Positions 40,218-45,858 of a stretch of DNA of 45,858 nt are shown piece by piece. The DNA lies in contig JAJZUQ010000021.1 of assembly GCA_021848385.1 (NCBI GenBank), positions 1 to 45,858 of the forward strand, given 5' to 3'. Within the stretch, counting starts at the first letter, position 1. Every line of letters begins with the position of its first letter. This stretch comes from Deltaproteobacteria bacterium (GTDB lineage: Bacteria; Desulfobacterota; Desulfuromonadia; Geobacterales; Geobacteraceae). Below the pieces are notes generated by a model. The model made no database searches, had not been told where the DNA came from, and saw only the letters and a list, made by a program, of their open reading frames with translations. Position numbers and translations under genes: made by a program.

Positions 40218-41207
40218 TCAGGCGCCGATCTTCAGTACGATCTTGCCGAAGTGCCGGTCCTCTTCCATCATCCGGTGGGCTTCCACCACCTGGTCGAGGG
40301 GGAAGACCTTCTCGATGATTGGGACGATGGTCCGGTCGGCGAACTTGGGAAGGGCGGTCTTCGTGAACTCGGCGACGATCTCCCCCTTGTCCTTCACGGG
40401 ACGGGAGCGAAGCACGGAACCGATGATCTGCTGGCGCTTCACCATCATGAGGGCGAGATTGAGCTCCGCCTTGATGCCCGATATGATGCCGATGATGACG
40501 AGACGGCCGGCATAGCCGAGGGAGTTCATGTTCGGTGCCAGGTACTTGGCGCCCACATGGTCGAGGATCACATCCACCCCCTTCTTGTTGGTGAACTCCT
40601 TGACGATCTCGGAAAAGTCGGGAGTCTCCCGGAAGTTGATGACCAGGTCGGCGCCCAGCTGCTTGACCCGGTCGATCTTCTCCGGAGCGGCGGTGACGAT
40701 GATCTTCGTGGCGGGGACCAGCGCCTTGCAGAGCTGGATCCCGGCGGTGTTGACCCCGCCGCCGCCACCGTGGATAATGACGGTATTGTTGTCCTTCAGC
40801 CCACCGATCATGAAGATGTTCGAGAACGCGGTTATGGAGGACTCGCAGACACAGGCCGCCTCTTCGAAACTCATGGAGTTGGGAATGCGCATCAGGTGGC
40901 TGGCGTAGGCAACCGCGTACTCCGCGTAGGCCCCTCCCCCCACTAGGGACATGACCCGCTCCCCCTTCTGCCACCCCGTGACCCCCGGCCCGAGCTCTTC
41001 GATCACCCCGGCAACCTCCAGCCCGAGGATCTCCGAGTCACCCGGCGGCGGCGGATATTTCCCCTCCCGCTGCACCAGGTCCGGCCGGTTGATGGACGTT
41101 GCCATAACCTTGACGAGCACCTGCCCTTCCCCCGGCTGGGGAGTGGCCACCTCTCCGATTTTCATAACCTCAAGACCGCCGAATCCTTCCAGTAAAACCG
41201 CTTTCAT
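40218..41207 (-). CDS. NAD(P)H:quinone oxidoreductase (MDR family)
   Basis: 329 residues of the zinc-independent medium-chain dehydrogenase/reductase type, close to the TP53I3/PIG3 quinone oxidoreductase group. GroES-like domain with EVAGVIEELGPGV, then a Rossmann domain with IIHGGGGGVNTAGIQL and DVILDHVGAKY. Predicted reaction: NADPH-dependent reduction of quinones or enones. The start at 41207 has GAGGAGGGAC upstream; the in-frame extension to 41714 lies antiparallel to the neighbour and is rejected. A single gene, preceded by the ATPase gene on the same strand. Confidence 0.9.
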   Translation of the reverse strand: MKAVLLEGFGGLEVMKIGEVATPQPGEGQVLVKVMATSINRPDLVQREGKYPPPPGDSEILGLEVAGVIEELGPGVTGWQKGERVMSLVGGGAYAEYAVAYASHLMRIPNSMSFEEAACVCESSITAFSNIFMIGGLKDNNTVIIHGGGGGVNTAGIQLCKALVPATKIIVTAAPEKIDRVKQLGADLVINFRETPDFSEIVKEFTNKKGVDVILDHVGAKYLAPNMNSLGYAGRLVIIGIISGIKAELNLALMMVKRQQIIGSVLRSRPVKDKGEIVAEFTKTALPKFADRTIVPIIEKVFPLDQVVEAHRMMEEDRHFGKIVLKIGA

Positions 41208-41316
41208 ACCGTCCCTCCTCTCATATTTTGATCTTTGGAATGGCAGGTGGAGCTGAGCCCCTGCATTATTTCGTGCCGGTTGCCGGGGAAATCGAAAGCC
41301 CGGACAATACATCATC

Positions 41317-42198
41317 TTATCCCCGTTGTGCCAGAAGCTTCCTTCCCACCCAGTGGCTGGCGAACTGGTAGGCAATACGGCCGCTCCAGTCCCCTTTCTT
41401 CTGTGACCAGAGAACCGCTTCGTCCTGGACAGCCTTGTCCCAAGGGAGCGTGGTGCCGTTTTTAACACAGAGCCGGTCGATCCACTGGGCGACCACCTCC
41501 AGGTACTGCTCCTGGGTAAAGGGGTGGAAGCCGACCCAGAGACCGAACCGGCCGGAGAGTGATATCTTCTCCTCCACCGCCTCGCCGTGATGGATCTCGT
41601 TGTTGACGAGCATGGCCCCCCGGTTGTCGCTTTCGTACTCGGGAAGAAGGTGGCGGCGGTTGGAGGTGACGTAGATGAGCACATTGTCGGGGGGAGCGTA
41701 GACCGAACCGTCAAGGGCGCTCTTCAACATTTTGTAGCTGGAATCCCCCGTCTCGAAAGAGGCATCATCGGAGAAGATGATGAAGTTGTACGGTTCGGTC
41801 TTGATGGCATCGACAATGTCGGGCAAATGGATCAGGTCATCCTTGTCCACCTGGATGACCCGTAACCCCTCGGGGGCGTACCGGTGGAGCAGCGCCCGCA
41901 CCAGCGACGACTTGCCGGTCCCCCGGGTACCCCAGAGAAGGACGTTGTTGGCGGGAAGGCCGGCCAGGAACTGGCGGGTGTTCTCATCCACGGCCCCCTT
42001 CTGCCTGTCGATACCAAGCAGGTCCTCCATATGGATGCTCTCGATCTCCGGAACCGGCTCCAGGCAACCGCTGAATGAGTGGCGGCGCCAGTTGGCGGCA
42101 TGGCATACGCTCCAGTCGATTGCCGGCACCGGCCGGGGGAGAAGCATTTCCACCGAGGTCAGCACCCTCTTGAGCTGGTCGCGCAGTTCCTGGTCCAT
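41317..42198 (-). CDS. DUF815 family AAA-type ATPase
   Basis: 293 residues. Walker A LLWGTRGTGKSSLVRALL, Walker B FIIFSDDASFE, and the downstream LIYVTSNRRHLLPE. The length and GGKMT-less ATP site fit DUF815. Function is not established. Start at 42198 has AGGGGAGAC seven bases before it; upstream 31 residues of the open frame are repeat-derived. The repeat family B copy 2 lies directly upstream. Confidence 0.88.
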   Translation of the reverse strand: MDQELRDQLKRVLTSVEMLLPRPVPAIDWSVCHAANWRRHSFSGCLEPVPEIESIHMEDLLGIDRQKGAVDENTRQFLAGLPANNVLLWGTRGTGKSSLVRALLHRYAPEGLRVIQVDKDDLIHLPDIVDAIKTEPYNFIIFSDDASFETGDSSYKMLKSALDGSVYAPPDNVLIYVTSNRRHLLPEYESDNRGAMLVNNEIHHGEAVEEKISLSGRFGLWVGFHPFTQEQYLEVVAQWIDRLCVKNGTTLPWDKAVQDEAVLWSQKKGDWSGRIAYQFASHWVGRKLLAQRG

Positions 42199-42275
42199 CG
42201 TGTCTCCCCTCCTGTAAGTCTTACAACAGTTTTTCAGCGGCCTGGGAACATACTTCTCGATAACATTATGAGAGG

Positions 42276-42396
42276 TCGCGCCCGGATTCATGCCAGATTT
42301 GGTCGGACTGAGTGAGCAAAACCGCAGGCGTAGCAGGGCTACGTCGAGGATTGTGCGATTGAAGGCCGGTCAAAGATGGCGTGAATCCGGGCGCGA
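42276..42396. repeat. Dispersed palindromic repeat, family B copy 2
   Basis: 121 bp bounded by a perfect 15-bp inverted repeat, TCGCGCCCGGATTCA (42276-42290) and TGAATCCGGGCGCGA (42382-42396). Central hairpin CGTAGC-AGG-GCTACG at 42329-42343. Ends three bases before the stop codon of the CoA-binding protein gene. Confidence 0.85.
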
Positions 42397-42398
42397 TG

Positions 42399-42803
42399 CT
42401 AGTGGTCGTGATAGCCGAGTTCGACAAGAATACAGCTCCCGTCGGCAATGACGTTGAGGCCGTGCTCCTCGCAGGCGGCAATGGCCCTGTGGCTCTGGGC
42501 GCCGGGCTGCATCCAGATGTTCTCGATCCCACGGGCGATCGCCTCCGCCACCACCTGCTCGGTAATGGCCGGCGGGGTGATGACGGAAAGGCTCTTCACC
42601 TCGGGAGGGAGATCGGCCACGGACGCCACGCAGGGGGCACCTTCGATCTCCGTCGCCCGAGGGTTGATGCCGATGACCCTTTTCCCGTTCTCCAGGTAGC
42701 AACGGAGTACCTTGTTGCCGAACTTCTCCCGGTTGGTGGACGCCCCGGCCACACCGAAGGCCTCCGCTTCGAGGAATTTCCCGATCCGTTCACGCACATT
42801 CAT
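42399..42803 (-). CDS. CoA-binding domain protein (YccU-like)
   Basis: 134 residues in a single Rossmann CoA-binding domain: FGVAGASTNREKFG at about 16-29, VIGINPRATEIEG, LSVITPPAITEQVV and NIWMQPGAQSHRA. This is the short stand-alone form also found in E. coli YccU. Function unknown; possibly a CoA or nucleotide sensor. ATG with GGAGACACC upstream. Adjacent to repeat elements on both sides. Confidence 0.88.
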   Translation of the reverse strand: MNVRERIGKFLEAEAFGVAGASTNREKFGNKVLRCYLENGKRVIGINPRATEIEGAPCVASVADLPPEVKSLSVITPPAITEQVVAEAIARGIENIWMQPGAQSHRAIAACEEHGLNVIADGSCILVELGYHDH

Positions 42804-42855
42804 GGTGTCTCCTCCATTTTCAGGTTTTTTCCTCCATTCCCGAGGACGTCCGTCA

Positions 42856-43000
42856 TGGCCTCAGGAGTGGAGGGAAAGCCCGAGCGGCAAGCGGACACCC
42901 GCCGAAGTTCTCCATTGCAGAAAATGCCGGATGCAACACTGCAGCTCTTACGGTTACATTCGGTCAGGATCCGCAGCGAAGGGCCGACCGCAGCGGATGA
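42856..43000 (-). repeat. Dispersed ~150-bp repeat, copy 2 (inverted relative to 10242-10390)
   Basis: On the minus strand: TCATCCGCTGCGGTCGG and CGCTGCGGATCCTGACCG, then CTTCGGCGGGTGTCCGCTTG followed by CCGCTCGGGCTTTCCCTCC, matching the plus strand at 10242-10390 with few changes. An 81-codon open frame covers it but looks like chance. Confidence 0.6.
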
Positions 43001-43022
43001 GGCCATGAGGGACGGGGCATTT

Positions 43023-43991
43023 TCAGCGTTTGGCAGTGGTAACACCGCCCGCCAGTTCGCGGGTCAGCTCATCGTAGGTGCCAAGGGACCTGATCAGCGG
43101 AGCGGCCTTGTGGCTGCTGTCGCTGAAGAGATGCAGTCTGGCATTGAATGCACCGGTACGGTTCCTCAGGCTGGCAATGCTTTCACTGAGAAAGCTTTTG
43201 TCCTTCTTGGCCGCGTCACCCCTGGTGATGAACGCCTTGGTCTTGTTCCAGTATTCGTCGGTGCTCCCCACGTAATGGTTGACGCTCTCCAGGAAGGAGA
43301 GGGAAGAGGCGGACAGATCGGCGGTACCGGCAAGCTTCTGCTGCACATCCTGCATATCCCGTCCGAGTTGCTCGTCGGCAAAGCGATTCAATGCAGCGAC
43401 TTCCTGCGGGTTGGCGCGGGCCGGGTCGAGGGCCTCGACCCGGCTGACGAACTGCTGGGAACTCACCAGGTAGCGGTTGATCGCAACCGACGTGGCATTG
43501 AGGGAGAGTAACCCCTGGGACACGAACTTGGTGAGGATCGATGCCTGGCCGGCGTAGGGGATCGGGAGTACCCGGGCAAAGCCGGCCGCGATAGACCCCG
43601 CCTCGATGTATTTGGCGTAGCCGGAGAGGCTGCCGGACATCCATTTCACGTAGTTTTCGAAGTCTGTCATGGACTGGCGCTGGGCCCTGGTGTCCCGGGC
43701 TATCTCCTGCAGCCGCTGGAGGTTCTTCCGCGCGAGAGCTTCGGCGGTCAGGGCGGGCTTTTCCTCGAAGGCCTTGAGTCTTTCATGCAGGAGGGTGTTC
43801 TCCTGCTGCAGGGTGGCAATGGCCGCGTCCTTCTGGTCAACAGGGGGAGCCGGGTCCCTGACGCCGGTGGGGGATGCCGTCTCAGCCTTACCGGCGAGGG
43901 GGGCCACCTCCGCCGGTGCATCGGCGGCAACGGCGACCCTTCCAGCGGCCGACAGGCAGATAAGGATGGTGAATGTAATGATGACACGCAT
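43023..43991 (-). CDS. Exported coiled-coil protein of unknown function
   Basis: 322 residues. Signal peptide MRVIITFTILICLSAAG...AVAAD, a Pro/Ala-rich stretch, then a coiled coil (about 50-80: DAAIATLQQENTLLHERLKA) and a mainly helical domain. The middle has a mildly hydrophobic segment GSIAAGFARVLPIPYAGQ (about 130-150) that could contact membrane. No named family recognised. ATG with CAGGAGAATC upstream. It lies 84 bases after the AMIN-domain gene on the same strand, so the pair may work together in the envelope. Confidence 0.78.
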   Translation of the reverse strand: MRVIITFTILICLSAAGRVAVAADAPAEVAPLAGKAETASPTGVRDPAPPVDQKDAAIATLQQENTLLHERLKAFEEKPALTAEALARKNLQRLQEIARDTRAQRQSMTDFENYVKWMSGSLSGYAKYIEAGSIAAGFARVLPIPYAGQASILTKFVSQGLLSLNATSVAINRYLVSSQQFVSRVEALDPARANPQEVAALNRFADEQLGRDMQDVQQKLAGTADLSASSLSFLESVNHYVGSTDEYWNKTKAFITRGDAAKKDKSFLSESIASLRNRTGAFNARLHLFSDSSHKAAPLIRSLGTYDELTRELAGGVTTAKR

Positions 43992-44075
43992 GGTTACCGA
44001 TTCTCCTGGAATGTAATGGGGGCGATCCCGGCACCAGCCCAACATACCGGAATCACAGGGGTGTGGCAAGTAATT

Positions 44076-44972
44076 TCACTTGCGGCCGCCCGGCGCGAAA
44101 GGGCCGAAAACAATCTTCAGCCCCGACCCGACCCTCTGGAGGGCGTGGACCGGAAAGGTCGCCCTGTCGGCGTCCAGCACCAGGCGTACCTTGCCCGGAT
44201 AGGTGCCGATGCGGAGCTTGCTCACACCGAAGCGGTTGATCGCCACGCCCCTGACCGACAGGGAATTCCCCCCCGGAGCAATGTCAATCACCAGCCGCCC
44301 CGGATTGGTCATGGTGAAGGTGGTGAAGCGCTCGATGGCGGTCTGGGCGACGATCTCGACGCTCTCCTTGCCGATCCTTATGTCACTCACCACGGGCGGG
44401 GGACCGAAGGACGACACAACCGGCTGCAGGGGGGCTTTTACGGTGGATTTTCCCGGGGTCTTGGCCTCGAGAGCCTTGGCTGCCGGGGCCTTCCCTGGCG
44501 CAGGGGACAGCGGTGTGACGGTTTTCCTGCTCTCCTTCTTCACCGGCGCGGCTGCGGAGGCTGCCTTCAGGGGTTTGAAAATGGCGAACACCCTGGCCTT
44601 ATCCACCGGATGGGGGACGATACTGATCTCCGCGTCCCGGGTGAGGTCGATGGTGGCACGGGTCAGGACCCGATCGTTGATCACCTTCCTCTCCACGGTG
44701 ACCCGCTTGATGAAGCTCGTGTCTGCCGGTACCACCGGCGCTAAATGCCCCGGCTCTATGCCGTAGAGGTCCACCGTGGCCCGCAGGAGCTGGGGCATGG
44801 TGTAGCAGGAGACCTCCCCCGGCTGCCGGTCGGCGATAAATTCAACGCGGGGGGCGGCACCGCCGCCGGTCTTGATCTCCTTCAGCGTTCCGACAGCGGT
44901 CGCCGCATGGGCAGCGGTAATAATGAACAGGCTCAACAGGATGGAAAAGCCGATGGTCCGGACGTGACCCAT
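44076..44972 (-). CDS. Exported AMIN-domain protein
   Basis: 298 residues. Signal peptide ending AAHA (about 23). Two AMIN-like beta domains, about 25-130 and 195-295, separated by an Ala/Pro/Lys-rich linker. The C-terminal one has FTTFTMTNPGRLVIDIAPGG, VSKLRIGTYPGKVRLVLD and VGSGLKIVFG. AMIN domains target amidases and secretins to septal peptidoglycan or the periplasm. There is no amidase or secretin domain here, so it probably acts as an adaptor. Same strand as and upstream of the coiled-coil gene. Confidence 0.85.
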   Translation of the reverse strand: MGHVRTIGFSILLSLFIITAAHAATAVGTLKEIKTGGGAAPRVEFIADRQPGEVSCYTMPQLLRATVDLYGIEPGHLAPVVPADTSFIKRVTVERKVINDRVLTRATIDLTRDAEISIVPHPVDKARVFAIFKPLKAASAAAPVKKESRKTVTPLSPAPGKAPAAKALEAKTPGKSTVKAPLQPVVSSFGPPPVVSDIRIGKESVEIVAQTAIERFTTFTMTNPGRLVIDIAPGGNSLSVRGVAINRFGVSKLRIGTYPGKVRLVLDADRATFPVHALQRVGSGLKIVFGPFAPGGRK

Positions 44973-45447
44973 GAAGGCCTCCTCTCGATAAACAGGTTAG
45001 TGTCCATCCGGAAACTCCGGATGAGACACTATCGGTTTCCAATTCGGAAACGAGGAGTTTTTCGTCCTGGCAAGGAAAACGAGGGGTTGCGCGGAGGCGT
45101 ACGCTGGTACGCCGCACAAGCAAATCCGATGGTTGACGCCGCCAGGGCGGAAAAGAACCGTTTCCGGATGGAAACCAGGTTAAGTGCCCTTAAAATAACG
45201 GATAGGAGGGTGGCAGGCAAGGGATATTTGGGGTGGCGGGCAGAAACCGGGACCCGGGACCCGGGATCAGTAAAATCCGGGGACTGGGGACCGGTTTACA
45301 CGATCTCGTTTCCGACCCGGAAAGGAGGGATTTTTTGTCCTGGCAAGGAAATCAAGGGATTGCACGGAGGCGTACTCAGGTACGCCGCACACGCAAGGCC
45401 GCAGATTGACACCGCCAGGGCTAAAAAGGACCCTTTCCGGGCGGAAA
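44973..45447. other. Intergenic region made of two palindromic repeats
   Basis: 475 bases without a gene. It holds family A copies 2 and 3 and, between them, a short run of GGGACCC units (about 45250-45266) with further GGGGACTGGGGACCGG. No promoter for the AMIN gene was recognisable in it. Confidence 0.7.
45034..45176. repeat. Dispersed palindromic repeat, family A copy 2
   Basis: Outer arms GGTTTCC (45034-45040) and GGAAACC (45170-45176); inner CCTGGC (45066-45071) and GCCAGG (45141-45146); centre GGCGTAC-GCTG-GTACGCC (45096-45113). Confidence 0.8.
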
Positions 45448-45448
45448 C
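45307..45448. repeat. Dispersed palindromic repeat, family A copy 3
   Basis: Outer arms GTTTCC (45308-45313) and GGAAAC (45443-45448); inner CCTGGC (45339-45344) and GCCAGG (45414-45419); centre GGCGTAC-TCAG-GTACGCC (45369-45386). Its right end runs up to the priA stop codon. Confidence 0.8.
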
Positions 45449-45858
45449 TACATCATCTCCACCGGGTCGATGTCTATCACAAGCCGTACCTGGGCCGGCA
45501 GATCGATGGCGCTGCGGAAAGCGTTCACCAGCCGGTGCAGGTCGCTGCGGGTGGGGGCCTTGAGGAGGATCTGCCACCGGAAACGGCCGCGTAGCTTGCC
45601 GAGGGGTGAGGTGACGGGACCGAGGATCTCAACCCTGCTCCGGAAGCGACCCTTGAGCTGCTGCAGGAGGCGGGCTGCCTGTTCCGCACCCTGCTCCACC
45701 ACGGCCCCGTTAGTGCTGGAGAGGTGAAGGGTGGCCAGGAAGGCGAAGGGGGGGTAACCGGTCTCCCGGCGGAAGGCCAGCTCCTCCTCGTAGAATCCGG
45801 TTACGTCATGGCTCACGGCCCGGCGGATGGCGTAGTGGTCCGGGGCCAGGCTCTGGAC
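45448..45858 (-). CDS. priA: Primosomal protein N' (PriA), 3' end only
   Basis: The last 136 residues of PriA; the gene continues past the window edge. The frame is open from 45858 with LAPDHYAIRRAV, then GFYEEELAFRRETGYPPFA, LGPVTSPLGKLRGRFRWQIL and a C-terminal VRLVIDIDPVEMM. These match the C-terminal helicase-associated domain of PriA, which restarts stalled replication forks. The internal GTG at 45816 is not the real start. The stop overlaps the end of repeat family A copy 3. Confidence 0.93.
   Translation of the reverse strand, partial: VQSLAPDHYAIRRAVSHDVTGFYEEELAFRRETGYPPFAFLATLHLSSTNGAVVEQGAEQAARLLQQLKGRFRSRVEILGPVTSPLGKLRGRFRWQILLKAPTRSDLHRLVNAFRSAIDLPAQVRLVIDIDPVEMM

Noticed and set aside
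41208-41714. 169-residue N-terminal extension of the quinone oxidoreductase
   Set aside because: It overlaps the DUF815 ATPase in another frame; the MDR domain begins exactly at 41207 with a strong ribosome site.
42800-43045. 81-codon minus-strand ORF
   Set aside because: It overlaps the ends of both neighbours and is made of a dispersed repeat shared with 10242-10390; no family match.
45250-45290. CRISPR-like short tandem repeats (GGGACCC units)
   Set aside because: Units are only 7-8 bases with no spacers; simple low-complexity repeat.

Overview
The window looks like a chromosomal segment of a Geobacter-type bacterium (Desulfuromonadota, Geobacteraceae or a close relative). Four small triheme c7 cytochromes of the PpcA family, a complete 12-gene Complex I locus with a fused nuoBCD gene, a class I desulfoferrodoxin next to a rubrerythrin-like protein and a thiol peroxidase, GC-rich coding sequence, and several families of palindromic intergenic repeats all point that way. 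This assignment comes from gene content, not from a database search.

Layout. Positions 83-4645 hold a tight plus-strand run: a SAM methyltransferase, a GDSL lipoprotein, an acyl-ACP thioesterase-like protein, MtfA, a LUD-domain protein and ComF. Next come two tandem PpcA-like cytochromes with near-identical promoters (4727-5350), a four-helix membrane protein, and a DinG-type helicase with an N-terminal JAB/RadC-like metalloprotease domain (minus strand). A third PpcA-like cytochrome (8769-9041, minus) is divergent from a membrane-anchored XRE regulator with an EF-hand loop; an 11-bp perfect inverted repeat lies between them. From 10429 to 32050 everything is on the minus strand. In transcription order: gltB, a Bcp-type peroxiredoxin, a thioredoxin with an in-frame TGA at its first active-site cysteine (probable selenoprotein), then nuoA, nuoBCD (one polypeptide), nuoE, two monoheme cytochromes c, a YeaO-like DUF488 gene, nuoF, nuoG, nuoH, an ankyrin-repeat gene, and nuoI to nuoN.

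From 32276 onward there is a lysine-rich exported protein, greB with an S1-domain protein, a sigma-54-type promoter with a 42-codon ORF, a fourth c7 cytochrome, and an oxidative-stress run (desulfoferrodoxin, PilZ protein, thiol peroxidase, rubrerythrin-like protein). After these come an RluA-family pseudouridine synthase, a quinone oxidoreductase, a DUF815 ATPase, a CoA-binding protein, a coiled-coil periplasmic protein, an AMIN-domain protein, and the 3' end of priA, which is cut by the window edge.

How it fits together. Complex I feeds electrons from NADH into the quinone pool, and PpcA-family cytochromes carry electrons across the periplasm towards extracellular acceptors. The two monoheme cytochromes inside the nuo operon suggest a further periplasmic carrier co-expressed with Complex I. 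The peroxiredoxin/selenothioredoxin pair and the desulfoferrodoxin/Tpx/rubrerythrin run are oxidative defence suited to an anaerobe.

Most notable points: (1) the candidate UxxC thioredoxin with a GGU-loop hairpin 17 nt after the TGA; (2) a nuo operon carrying four non-nuo genes and a palindromic repeat at many of its junctions, one of them inserted in frame inside nuoL; (3) the JAB-DinG fusion; (4) the membrane XRE/EF-hand regulator beside a cytochrome with a candidate operator; (5) several dispersed palindromic repeat families.
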